Source: an uncultured Panacagrimonas sp. (GTDB lineage: Bacteria > Pseudomonadota > Gammaproteobacteria > Nevskiales > Nevskiaceae). From it: a stretch of DNA of 8,399 bases. The position numbers and the translations under genes were made by a program. This document shows positions 1-6,687 of this stretch, in pieces. The stretch lies in NCBI GenBank assembly GCA_946481265.1, contig CAMLNE010000184.1:1-8399 (forward strand), written 5' to 3'. The notes under the pieces are model-generated. The model was not told the origin of the DNA. It made no database searches and saw only the letters and a program-made list of their open reading frames with translations. How positions within the stretch are numbered: position 1 is the first letter of the stretch; each line of letters opens with the position of its first letter.

Positions 1-654
1 GGCGTGGGCCAGCGGCAGGTAGGAGAAGAAGCGCTCCTCGCCCTGTGCCGGCATCACCTTGAGCGTCTGCTGGGCGGCGAACACGAGGTTGCCCCAGGTG
101 ATCATCACGCCCTTGGGATTGCCGGTGGTGCCCGAGGTGTAGATCAGCGCCGCGAGATCGTCCGGCGCCGGGCGCGTATAGCCCTCCACCGGCGTCGCTG
201 CGGCGACGAGCTCATCCCAGGCCTGCTGCGCGGTCGGTGTTCCCGGATAGGGAAAGCCCACGGTCCGGACGCCCGCAGGCACCGCCTCCATGAATTCGTC
301 GCCATCCATCATCGGGCCGAGGAACAGTAGCTTGGCCTCGCTGTGGCCGAGGATGAAGCGCACTGCGTCGGGCGACTGCTTGGGGTACAGGCCAACGCTG
401 ACCAGCCCGGCAAAGCCGCAGGCCATGTCGGCCAGGAACCAGTGCGCGGTATTGCGGCCGGAGATCGCCACGCGATCGCCGCGCACCAGGCCCATCGCGA
501 GCATCGCACCGGCCATGCGGCGTGCCTCGGCCTCGGCCTGCTTCCAGGTCCAGGTCAGGGTCTGGCCGGACTGCGGCTGCATCAGCCAGGTCTTGTCGCC
601 GCGTTCGCGCGACCATTGCATCAGCATGTCGACCGGCGTCTTGCTGTGGCTCAT
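1..654 (-). CDS. Long-chain acyl-CoA synthetase (AMP-forming), N-terminal part, cut by window edge
   Basis: Members of this family activate fatty acids in two steps, through an acyl-adenylate, to acyl-CoA at the cytoplasmic face of the inner membrane; the product feeds beta-oxidation or lipid synthesis. The 218 visible codons start at ATG 654-652, with a purine-rich AAGGGGAA about 9 nt upstream as ribosome binding site. Residues 172-183 read YTSGTTGNPKGV, the P-loop-like ATP/AMP signature of the AMP-binding superfamily. FSYLPLAHA (210-218) matches the following conserved block of COG1022-type long-chain synthetases. The N-terminal region (WKQAEAEARRMAGAML, GDRVAISGRNTAHWF, GLYPKQSPDAV) is also typical. 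No stop codon is in view; full-length relatives have about 550-650 residues, so most of the catalytic domain lies outside. It is transcribed divergently from the SMP-30-like gene. The family is clear; chain-length preference is not. Confidence 0.93.
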   Translation of the reverse strand, partial: MSHSKTPVDMLMQWSRERGDKTWLMQPQSGQTLTWTWKQAEAEARRMAGAMLAMGLVRGDRVAISGRNTAHWFLADMACGFAGLVSVGLYPKQSPDAVRFILGHSEAKLLFLGPMMDGDEFMEAVPAGVRTVGFPYPGTPTAQQAWDELVAAATPVEGYTRPAPDDLAALIYTSGTTGNPKGVMITWGNLVFAAQQTLKVMPAQGEERFFSYLPLAHA

Positions 655-732
655 CGCGAGGGTTCCCCTTGTCGTTGTTTCAGGTCGGATGTGGGCCGAG
701 TTTAACCTTGCGTTCGTGGACCCCGGTCGAGC

Positions 733-742
733 GTGTCGACAC
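733..742. promoter_or_regulatory. Perfect 10-bp palindrome in the divergent promoter gap
   Basis: The 124-bp gap between the acyl-CoA synthetase and SMP-30-like starts (655-778) contains GTGTCGACAC, a perfect palindrome about 37 nt before the TTG start. A dimeric repressor could bind such a site and control either gene. A 10-bp palindrome in GC-rich DNA can also be chance, and it contains a common SalI-type core. No convincing -35/-10 pair is visible in the gap on either strand. Confidence 0.2.
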
Positions 743-778
743 AATCCGCTTCCGCCTGCCTACGCATGGAGTGCTCGC

Positions 779-1897
779 TTGAACCGTATTCTCTGGATCG
801 TGCCGCTTGGCGTGCTGCTCTACCTGCTGATCTGGCCGGTGGATATCCGCCCGGTCGCATGGACGCCTCCGCCGGCGCCTTCGCTCGATGAGGGGTTTTA
901 TGCGAAGGACGATGCGCTGCGCGGCGTGCAACGCATCGCGGACGGCGCCATCGTGGGGCCCGAGGCCATCGCCTTCGACTCGCAGGGCCGGCTGTATACC
1001 GGCCTGGCGGACGGACGCGTGGTGTCCATGAAGACGGATGGCGGCGACTGTCGCGTGCTCGGCAACACCGGCGGCCGGCCGGCGGGGCTGCAGGTGCAGG
1101 ACGACGGCAGCGTGATCATTGCCGACGCGATGAAGGGGCTGCTGCGCCTGGGTGCGGACGGCCAGTTCGAAACCCTGGTGGAGAGCGTCGACGGCGTGCC
1201 TCTCAAGCTTGCCGACGATCTCGCGCTCGATGCGCGCGGTCGCGTGTTCTTCTCCGACGCCTCCTGGAAGTTCGGCCTGGATGAAGTCCAGCTCGACGCC
1301 CTCGAACACGGCGCGCATGGACGCCTGCTGCTGCACGACCCGGCCAGCGGTGGCACCGCCACGCTGCTGGCCGAGCTGCAGTTCGCCAACGGCGTGGCGA
1401 TCGGCCCCGAGGAGAGGTTCCTGCTGGTCAACCAGACCACCGACTACCGCATCACGCGTTACTGGCTGATGGGCGAGCGGGCCGGACAGGCGGAGACGTT
1501 CGCGGAGAACCTGCCGGGCTTTCCGGACAATGTCACATTCAACGGCCGCGACCGTTTCTGGGTGGCGCTGTACGGCCCGCGCCAGCCGCTGCTGGATATG
1601 CTCGGACCGATTCCCTTCCTGCGCAGCATGGCGGCGCGGCTGCCGCTGTCCTGGCTGCCGACGGGTGGGCGCCAGGCCTTCGTGCTCGGACTGGATCTGT
1701 CGGGCAAGGTGGTTGAGCAGTACCGCCATGCCGGGCGCGGCGCGTTCGGGCCGGTGACCAGCGTGCGCGAGCACGAGGGCATGCTCTATCTCGGCAGTCT
1801 CGACGACACGGCGATCGGCCGGATTTCGCTGGCCGATCTGCGCGCCGGCCTGGTCAAGGATCCACCGCCGGCCCTCGAGTCGAACTGCGTCCCGTAG
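779..1897 (+). CDS. Membrane-anchored SMP-30/strictosidine synthase-like (APMAP-type) beta-propeller hydrolase
   Basis: A 372-residue protein with one N-terminal hydrophobic segment (about residues 4-20, ILWIVPLGVLLYLLIWP) and then a six-bladed propeller of the SMP-30/gluconolactonase/LRE fold. Its closest style is the strictosidine synthase-like/APMAP subgroup, which has lactonase or arylesterase activity: it has GPEAIAFD (60-67), LADDLALDARG (144-154), FANGVAIG (202-209), ENLPGFPDN (243-251) and HEGMLYLGS (332-340). E62, N204 and D250 are the likely metal-site residues by family comparison. The anchor suggests a periplasm-facing enzyme held in the inner membrane, an arrangement also seen in APMAP. 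I chose TTG 779 because GGAG lies 7 nt upstream and the anchor then begins the protein. An in-frame ATG at 689 would add 30 residues of no recognisable character. Substrate unknown; a lipid-like lactone or ester is only a guess from the neighbouring acyl-CoA synthetase. Confidence 0.88.
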   Translation: MNRILWIVPLGVLLYLLIWPVDIRPVAWTPPPAPSLDEGFYAKDDALRGVQRIADGAIVGPEAIAFDSQGRLYTGLADGRVVSMKTDGGDCRVLGNTGGRPAGLQVQDDGSVIIADAMKGLLRLGADGQFETLVESVDGVPLKLADDLALDARGRVFFSDASWKFGLDEVQLDALEHGAHGRLLLHDPASGGTATLLAELQFANGVAIGPEERFLLVNQTTDYRITRYWLMGERAGQAETFAENLPGFPDNVTFNGRDRFWVALYGPRQPLLDMLGPIPFLRSMAARLPLSWLPTGGRQAFVLGLDLSGKVVEQYRHAGRGAFGPVTSVREHEGMLYLGSLDDTAIGRISLADLRAGLVKDPPPALESNCVP

Positions 1898-1936
1898 CGC
1901 GCGAGCCCCGATCCGATCCTGCATTTGCACCGACAA

Positions 1937-1953
1937 CCCGGACGACGTCCGGG
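1937..1953. terminator. Hairpin at the convergent junction, candidate bidirectional terminator
   Basis: CCCGGAC, loop GAC, GTCCGGG is a perfect 7-bp GC-rich stem. It sits between the stop of the SMP-30-like gene (1897) and the stop of tatD (1991), where two convergent transcripts must end. There is no clear T-run on either side: TTGTCGG follows on the minus strand and AAGCCGC on the plus strand. It is therefore not a textbook intrinsic terminator. The rest of 1898-1990 shows no open reading frame of note. Confidence 0.4.
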
Positions 1954-1990
1954 AAGCCGCTGCCTGCAGAAGAGATGCTGCGGGTCGGAC

Positions 1991-2785
1991 CTAGCCGTCG
2001 ATCCCGAAGAATCGGCGCGCGTTGTCGGTGGTCAGGCGCGCGACTTCGACCGCGTCGCGCGTGCAGGCCCGGGCCACGGCTTCCACGACGAAGGGCAGGT
2101 AGGCGGGCTCGTTGCGCCGACCATCGCGTGGCAGCTGCGCCTTCGGCAGATTGCGCGGCAGCAGGTAGGGCGCGTCGGTCTCCAGCAGCAGGCGGTCGGC
2201 CGGGATCAGGGGCGCGACGTCGAGCAGGTGACGGCCGCGCCGCTCGTCGCAGATCCAGCCGGTGAGGCCGATGTGGCAGTCGAGGGCGAGGTAGTCCGCT
2301 GCGGCCTGTCGGGTGTCGGTGAAGCAGTGCACGCAGACCGCGCCGAGCGCTGCGCGGTGGTCGCGCAGGATGGCGAGGAAGTCGGCGTGGGCGTCGCGCT
2401 GGTGCAGGAACAGCGGCTTGCCCAGCGCGGCGGCCAGTTCCAGCTGTGCGACGAACGCCCGCCGCTGCGCGTCGCGCGGCGAGAAGTCGCGGAAGTAGTC
2501 GAGTCCGCATTCGCCCAGGGACACCAGCGCGGGATCGGCGCAGAGCTCGCGGATCAGCTTGGCATGCTCCGCATCCCACTGCGTGGCGTGGTGCGGGTGC
2601 AGTCCGGCGGTGGCGAACAGGCGGCCTGGGTGTTGCTGCGCGAGCTGCAGGGCGCGGCGTGAGCTCTGCGCCGAGCTGCCGGTGACGACGATCGCCTCGA
2701 GCCCCGCGTCCCAGGCGCGCTGCAGGACCGACTCGCGGTCCGCGTCGAAGCTCTCGTGTGCGAGGTTGGCCCCGATGTCGATCAT
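1991..2785 (-). CDS. tatD: TatD-type metal-dependent 3'-5' nuclease
   Basis: A 264-residue TIM-barrel protein of the TatD family, close in length (E. coli TatD has about 260) and in sequence landmarks to E. coli TatD. It opens with MIDIGANLAHESFDADR, which carries GAN where many TatD-family members have HxH, as E. coli TatD also does. It then shows TAGLHPHHATQW (59-70), SLGECGLDYFRDFS (89-102; E92), LFLHQRDAH (125-133; H128), VHCFTDTR (152-159; H153), ITGWICDERRG-like LTGWICDERRG (174-184) and LLETDAPYLLPR (200-211; D204). These match the metal-ligand positions of the family. E. coli TatD is a Mg-dependent exonuclease on single-stranded DNA and RNA, linked to repair of oxidative damage, and is not needed for Tat export despite its name. 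ATG 2785-2783 overlaps the TGA of the upstream HTTM gene by 4 bp (ATGA), so translation is probably coupled. Confidence 0.95.
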   Translation of the reverse strand: MIDIGANLAHESFDADRESVLQRAWDAGLEAIVVTGSSAQSSRRALQLAQQHPGRLFATAGLHPHHATQWDAEHAKLIRELCADPALVSLGECGLDYFRDFSPRDAQRRAFVAQLELAAALGKPLFLHQRDAHADFLAILRDHRAALGAVCVHCFTDTRQAAADYLALDCHIGLTGWICDERRGRHLLDVAPLIPADRLLLETDAPYLLPRNLPKAQLPRDGRRNEPAYLPFVVEAVARACTRDAVEVARLTTDNARRFFGIDG

Positions 2786-4488
2786 TGACCGTCGCACTCG
2801 TGGCGCAGCAGCACGCGTTGTTCGGCCGTCTGCGCGCCGGCCTCGCTCACCATCAGGGTGATGCGCAGGCGGGCCAGTTCGGCCGGGTGCTGCGCACACA
2901 GGTACCGGGCCAGGGCAAGCCGGGTCGCGCCGGCCTGCGGATGCGCGAGTGCGCGCTCGTACTGGCGGCCATGTTCGCCGGCGAGCCAGGGCCTGCGGGC
3001 AGGGCCGTAGTCCGGCGGCGACAGGCGCGCCGATCGTGCGTCCACTTCCCTGCCGTCACGGGTCTCGCCCGGGACAGCGATCCAGCTGCGTCCGGCGTCC
3101 GCGGCGGGCAGCAGTTCCAGCCAGGCGCGATCGAGCGCAAGCGGCCGCAGGACGGTCCGCGCGACTGCGGTCACCGGCGCCGGCAGCGCGCCCGCGGCGC
3201 CGAGCGAAACCAGCGCGAGCAGCAATGCGAGCGCCAGGCACACCAGGCTGGCGGCGCGTCCGATGGGGCGCTGCCGCAGGGCGCCGGGCCCCAGGCGCGC
3301 GAGCGGGCCGGCCAGGCGATGCAGGCGCAGCAATGCACCGCCCAGCAGGTCGCCGGCACGGCCGGCGAACAGCACGCGAAGGGGGCGCAGCAGCGGTGAA
3401 CGGCGCAGCAGCACCGCCACCGCGGCACCGTCGAGATGCGCCTGTTCGTCGCGGTCGATCACCACCAGTGCCGCACCACCGGCGATCAGGCGCGCCGCAC
3501 GCGGACTGTCCTGCGCCGGGATCATCTGCGCGCCGGGCAGGCACAGGAATTCGCGCAGCAGCAGGGACAGCCCGACAGCGCCGCCCGCCCTGCGATCCGG
3601 GTGCATGCGCAACTCGCCCGGCGCGGACGCAGCGTCCAGCCGCTCCCACAGGGCCGTGTCGATCAGCAGGGCCGTCGCCACCAGGCCAAGCCAGGGCAGC
3701 GCGCCGATGCCGAGCAGCAGCAGCGCGGCCAGGCACAGCAGCAGGGACAGCGCCAGCGCGAGGCGGCGCGCGAGCGGGATCAGCGCGGCGAGCAGGACCA
3801 GCGGCAGGATCAGCCAAGCGGCGACGCCGAGGACGCCCTGGATCACGGGCAGGGCGGTCGGTACCGGCAGCAGCCAGGCCGCGATCGGGCCGGCGGCCTC
3901 CGACGACAGCAACCCGGACAGTCCATGGGCGCTGTCCGCGGCGATCGCCGGCCACAAGGGCAGGGCACAGACGCTGGCCAGCAGGATCAGCCCCGGCCAG
4001 GAGAAGAAGGCCGGCGCGGGCCGCTGCGGCGAAAGGGCCGAGTCGACGCTCCAGCGCGCGTTCCAGGGCAGCACCAGGCCCAGGCTCAGCAGCATCAGGG
4101 CGAGCGCATCGGAGGCGCTGGTCACGGCCGGGTTGCGCGCACTGGCGGACACCACCAGCAACCACAGCAACGGTCCGGCGATGCGCGCGCGCCACCCGGC
4201 GGCAAGCGCGGCGGCCGCCAGCACCTGCAGCAGGGCGAGCAGCACGGCGAATACCAGGCTGCCGTTGGCCAGGTGCAGCGACCATTGCGCGCCCTGCAGG
4301 GCGGCCACGGCGAATTCGCGCGGCAGCAGCCCGGCGTCGCTGTACAGCAGGCCGGCCGCGAACAGTCGGCACAGCGCGTCGAGCAGCAGCAGGCCGGCAA
4401 GGCCGGCGCGCAGCACGGCCAGGCTGCGCAGATCTAGGGCGAGACGCGTCCGCGGGCCGCTGGCCGGGATCGGGGCAGTGGGATTCAT
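2782..4488 (-). CDS. HTTM-type multi-pass membrane protein with an embedded degenerate DCC-like domain
   Basis: A 568-residue protein resembling HTTM-domain proteins, the bacterial relatives of vitamin K-dependent gamma-carboxylase. Several hydrophobic segments occupy roughly residues 20-48, 77-115, 127-141, 164-185, 200-239 and 243-280. Early landmarks such as SLAVLRAGLAGLLLLDAL and LLYSDAGLLPRE (48-58) fit the family N-terminus. Residues about 292-400 resemble a DCC/DUF393 thioredoxin-like insert (GGAALVVIDRDEQ, AVAVLLRRSPLLRPLRVL), but where that family has a DxxCxxC-type motif this protein reads MHPDRRAGG (295-303), with no cysteine. A last membrane segment (413-436) precedes a soluble tail with WIAVPGETRDGREVD (469-483), as in other HTTM proteins. 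ATG 4488-4486 is preceded only by a weak AGG. An alternative upstream ATG at 4611 would add 41 residues without a membrane character. The function of bacterial HTTM proteins is largely unknown; carboxylase activity should not be assumed. Confidence 0.8.
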   Translation of the reverse strand: MNPTAPIPASGPRTRLALDLRSLAVLRAGLAGLLLLDALCRLFAAGLLYSDAGLLPREFAVAALQGAQWSLHLANGSLVFAVLLALLQVLAAAALAAGWRARIAGPLLWLLVVSASARNPAVTSASDALALMLLSLGLVLPWNARWSVDSALSPQRPAPAFFSWPGLILLASVCALPLWPAIAADSAHGLSGLLSSEAAGPIAAWLLPVPTALPVIQGVLGVAAWLILPLVLLAALIPLARRLALALSLLLCLAALLLLGIGALPWLGLVATALLIDTALWERLDAASAPGELRMHPDRRAGGAVGLSLLLREFLCLPGAQMIPAQDSPRAARLIAGGAALVVIDRDEQAHLDGAAVAVLLRRSPLLRPLRVLFAGRAGDLLGGALLRLHRLAGPLARLGPGALRQRPIGRAASLVCLALALLLALVSLGAAGALPAPVTAVARTVLRPLALDRAWLELLPAADAGRSWIAVPGETRDGREVDARSARLSPPDYGPARRPWLAGEHGRQYERALAHPQAGATRLALARYLCAQHPAELARLRITLMVSEAGAQTAEQRVLLRHECDGQ

Positions 4489-4597
4489 GGGAGCCTGGAG
4501 AAAAAGCGCGGCAAGGCTCGCCGCTTCGCGGGTAAACGGCAAGTGGGGAGTGGCATTAGACTCTGGCCGCCAGAATGAGCCCTTCCGAACCGAAGCC

Positions 4598-5179
4598 ATG
4601 GACTTTCGCATTGCGGTGGCAATCCTTCCGTGGACGCTCGCGCTGCTCGTACTCCCGACGATCGCACGATCGCAGGGCGGCGAGACCCGCTACATCAGCG
4701 ACGAGACTGCCATCACGCTGCGCGAAGACAAGGGAATGAGCGCGCCGGTGTCCGCCCTGCTCAAGTCGGGCACGAAGGTGGAGCTGATCGAGGAGGACGC
4801 CGCCAGCGGCTACTCGCGCGTGCGCGTGCAGCCCGGCCGCGAAGGCTGGGTGCTGGGGCGCTACCTGTCGACCGAACCGGCCGCGCGCACGCGCCTGGTC
4901 GCCGTGCAGGCGCAGCTCACCGAGCAGACGGCCAAGGTGCGCGAGCTCGAGGCCGCCAACGCCCGCCTGCGCGAGACGGCGGCCAGCACCGGCGTCTCGG
5001 CGCGCGGTGTCGGCGGCGATGGCCAGGCCGAAGACGTCGTTGCAGTGGGCAAGCGCTCGTCCGAGTCGGCGGTGATGATCACCGGCGCCGGGCTGTTCGT
5101 GTCCGGCCTGCTCGCCGGCCTGCTGATCCCGATGCTTCGCGGCGGCAAGGCGCGCAAGGGCTGGAGTGCGGACCTGTGA
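4598..5179 (+). CDS. YgiM-like SH3 domain protein with coiled coil and C-terminal membrane anchor
   Basis: A 193-residue protein with the layout of the TIGR04211/YgiM family. An N-terminal signal peptide (about 1-25, hydrophobic from 5 to 22) precedes a bacterial SH3 domain at about 29-92 (TRYISDETAITLRED, GTKVELIEED, YSRVRVQPGREGWVLGRYL). A charged coiled coil follows (about 97-130), then a transmembrane helix (about 160-180) and a short basic tail ending GWSADL. The SH3 domain should face the periplasm, held to the inner membrane by the C-terminal helix. Family members are thought to be envelope proteins, and their exact role is not established. ATG 4598 begins exactly at the signal peptide; its ribosome binding site is weak. 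It is divergent from the HTTM gene across 109 bp and overlaps the next gene by 4 bp. Confidence 0.9.
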   Translation: MDFRIAVAILPWTLALLVLPTIARSQGGETRYISDETAITLREDKGMSAPVSALLKSGTKVELIEEDAASGYSRVRVQPGREGWVLGRYLSTEPAARTRLVAVQAQLTEQTAKVRELEAANARLRETAASTGVSARGVGGDGQAEDVVAVGKRSSESAVMITGAGLFVSGLLAGLLIPMLRGGKARKGWSADL

Positions 5180-5835
5180 GTCCGCTGGCCGCGCTTCCGG
5201 AGCCGGGGCAGTCCACCCTCGGCACGCTGGCCGGTCCGGCCGGCGATCTCGAATGCATTGTCGCGATGCCGCGCGATGAGCCGCGCGGCATCGCGGTGGC
5301 CTGTCACCCGCATCCCCTGTACGGCGGGGCGATGAGCAACAAGGTCGTCTACATGCTGGCGTCCACCGCGCTTGCCCAGGGCCTGGTGGCCGCCCGGTTC
5401 AATTTCCGCGGGGTCGGTCGCAGCCAGGGAACGCACGATTCGGCGCGCGGCGAAGTGGATGACTGCATGGCGGTGGTCGACTGGCTGCGCACGATGCGGC
5501 CGGGTCTGCCCCTGCTGCTGTCGGGCTTCTCCTTCGGCGCCTTCGTCAGCCTGTGCGCGGCGCAGCGCGCGCGGCCTGCCGCGCTGGTCAGCATCGCGCC
5601 GCCCTTCGGCCGCTACTTCAGCGATGCGCCGAATCCGCCGCACCCGGGCTGCCCCTGGCTGGCCGTGCATTCGCGCGACGACGACACCGTGTCCTACCAG
5701 GAAACCGCGACGATCCTGCGCAGCTACGCGCCGCCGCCGGAACTGGTGACGGTCGACGGCGCCGGCCACTTTTTCCATGGCCGCCTGAACGATATCCGCG
5801 ACGCCATGGCGGGGTTCCTGCAGCCGATCTTCTGA
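5176..5835 (+). CDS. Small alpha/beta hydrolase (COG2945-like)
   Basis: A 219-residue cytoplasmic alpha/beta hydrolase with no signal peptide. Early motifs are HPHPLYGGAMSNKVV (44-58) and FNFRGVGRSQGTH (75-87). The nucleophile elbow is GFSFG (117-121; S119), the acid is probably D169 in HSRDDDTV (165-172), and the base is H198 in GAGHFFHG (195-202). The triad is therefore complete and the length is normal for COG2945-type hydrolases, whose substrates are mostly unknown. The start is GTG 5176, preceded by GGAG at 5163-5166 with 9 nt spacing; it places the usual 'GPAGDLE' opening strand at residue 20. GTGA shared with the preceding stop indicates one operon and probable translational coupling with the SH3/anchor gene. 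Esterase, thioesterase or acyl-peptide activity cannot be told apart from sequence. Confidence 0.9.
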   Translation: MSPLAALPEPGQSTLGTLAGPAGDLECIVAMPRDEPRGIAVACHPHPLYGGAMSNKVVYMLASTALAQGLVAARFNFRGVGRSQGTHDSARGEVDDCMAVVDWLRTMRPGLPLLLSGFSFGAFVSLCAAQRARPAALVSIAPPFGRYFSDAPNPPHPGCPWLAVHSRDDDTVSYQETATILRSYAPPPELVTVDGAGHFFHGRLNDIRDAMAGFLQPIF

Positions 5836-5844
5836 GAGAGCGCC

Positions 5845-5859
5845 GGCGGCGAGGCCGCC
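5845..5859 (+). terminator. Short GC hairpin after the hydrolase gene, weak terminator candidate
   Basis: GGCGGC, loop GAG, GCCGCC forms a perfect 6-bp stem starting 9 nt after the hydrolase stop. The sequence after it is TGTAAAGACG, not a T-run, so termination would be partial or factor-dependent. The stem directly abuts the tandem repeat in front of the next gene and could instead be part of that control region. Confidence 0.25.
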
Positions 5860-5878
5860 TGTAAAGACGCCTGTAAAG
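5857..5878 (+). repeat. Tandem 10-bp direct repeat upstream of the barrel gene
   Basis: GCCTGTAAAG occurs at 5857-5866 and again, without a mismatch, at 5869-5878, a 12-bp step. A partial third copy, GCCTAT, follows at 5882 and runs into the TATACT box. The repeats stand out as AT-richer than their surroundings. Their place just upstream of a likely -10 box suggests a binding site for an activator or a response regulator on one face of the DNA, though 12 bp is slightly more than one helical turn. Confidence 0.4.
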
Positions 5879-5890
5879 GCTGCCTATACT
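5862..5890 (+). promoter_or_regulatory. Candidate promoter of the outer-membrane barrel gene
   Basis: TATACT at 5885-5890 matches the -10 consensus at 5 of 6 positions. At 17 bp spacing the -35 position is TAAAGA (5862-5867), only 3 of 6. A weak -35 overlapped by direct repeats fits an activated promoter. It implies a transcript start near 5897 and a leader of about 20 nt that holds the AGGAG ribosome binding site (5909-5913). Confidence 0.45.
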
Positions 5891-5918
5891 GGGCCCCCGA
5901 CCCTCACCAGGAGCCGAC

Positions 5919-6638
5919 ATGCGCCGACTGCCCACACTCGTGCTTTCCTCGTTGTGCCTGCTGCCCCTCACCGCGCAGGCCGTGGACTTCGACTTCGAGA
6001 TCCAACCCGGCGCCACGCAGGGGGATTTCGAGGCGGTCGCGGAAGATCTCGTCGGCATCCTCAACTCCAAGTCGATCACGCCGGCCGAGCCCATGGGTGT
6101 CACCGGGTTCGGCATCGGCGCGTACGGGACCTACCTGGAGACCGACGAATCCGGCGCCTGGCGGCGCCTGATCGACGAGGACGTCGACCAGATCGGCGTG
6201 GTCGGCGTGATGGTGCAGAAGGGCCTGCCGCTGGGTATCGATGTCGGTGCCAGCTACGCCTGGGTTCCCGGCGCGGACGCGCGCATCTTCGGCGCGGAGC
6301 TGCGCTACGCGATCCTCGAGGGCGGCGTCGCGACGCCGGCCATCGGTGTGCGCGGCAGCTATTCGAAGCTCGATGGCCTCGACGAGCTCGACGCCGACTC
6401 CTACGGTCTCGACCTGTCGATCTCCAAGGGCTTCGGACCGCTGACGCCGTATGCCGGAATCGGTCAGGTGTGGAGCGAATTCGAGGCCGACTCGGAATTC
6501 GGGCTGGACAAGGAGAAGGTGGACGAGACGCGGCTGTTCGTCGGCATGCGGCTGTCGGCGCTGCTCGGGATCACGCCCGAGTACGAACGCATCGGCGACC
6601 GCGATGTCTTCAACCTGCGTATCGGCTTTGCGTTCTGA
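5919..6638 (+). CDS. Predicted outer-membrane beta-barrel protein, family not recognised
   Basis: A 239-residue protein with a clear Sec signal peptide (MRRLPTLVLSSLCLLPLTAQA, cleavage expected after residue 21) and an acidic mature part. The sequence alternates short amphipathic strands with turns (FGIGAYGTYLET, IGVVGVMVQKGLPLGIDVGASYAWV, FGAELRYAIL, AIGVRGSYSKLDG, YGLDLSISKGFG, PYAGIGQVWSEFEA, RLFVGMRLSAL) and ends in phenylalanine (LRIGFAF), the usual signal for Bam-assisted barrel assembly. This suggests a small monomeric barrel of about 8-10 strands. A stretch at about 28-58, before the first glycine-rich strand, looks like a periplasmic lead-in or plug. AGGAG lies 5 nt before the ATG. 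No specific function or ligand can be read from it. It may be transcribed alone or continue into the TerB-like gene 49 bp on, since no terminator is seen there. Confidence 0.75.
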   Translation: MRRLPTLVLSSLCLLPLTAQAVDFDFEIQPGATQGDFEAVAEDLVGILNSKSITPAEPMGVTGFGIGAYGTYLETDESGAWRRLIDEDVDQIGVVGVMVQKGLPLGIDVGASYAWVPGADARIFGAELRYAILEGGVATPAIGVRGSYSKLDGLDELDADSYGLDLSISKGFGPLTPYAGIGQVWSEFEADSEFGLDKEKVDETRLFVGMRLSALLGITPEYERIGDRDVFNLRIGFAF

Positions 6639-6687
6639 GCGCCGCCCGCCCAGGACGCGCCGCTCCGATCACGGGAGGACCTGACCG

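Noticed and set aside
680..1936. A 418-codon open frame on the minus strand opposite the SMP-30-like gene
   Set aside because: It is rich in Arg, Ala, His and Gln without any domain pattern and lies fully opposite a gene with clear family motifs; it is a high-GC shadow frame.
1991..2785. Part of a Tat protein-export operon
   Set aside because: No tatA, tatB or tatC is near, and E. coli TatD itself is dispensable for Tat export.
2782..4488. Vitamin K-dependent gamma-carboxylase activity of the HTTM protein
   Set aside because: Similarity is limited to the membrane-domain family; I see no basis to claim the catalytic residues or a carboxylation substrate.
2949..4535. A 528-codon plus-strand frame opposite the HTTM gene
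   Set aside because: The translation is mostly Arg, Ala, Pro and Gly with no motif, as expected for the antisense of a Leu/Ala-rich membrane protein in GC-rich DNA.
3263..4597. In-frame upstream extension of the SH3/anchor protein (638 residues in total)
   Set aside because: The extension runs antisense through the HTTM gene, is low-complexity, and would bury the signal peptide; ATG 4598 gives the normal family length.
4489..4597. Clear divergent promoters between the HTTM and SH3/anchor genes
   Set aside because: TAGACT (4557-4562) is a 4-of-6 match to a -10 with no -35 at proper spacing; too weak to list as a feature.
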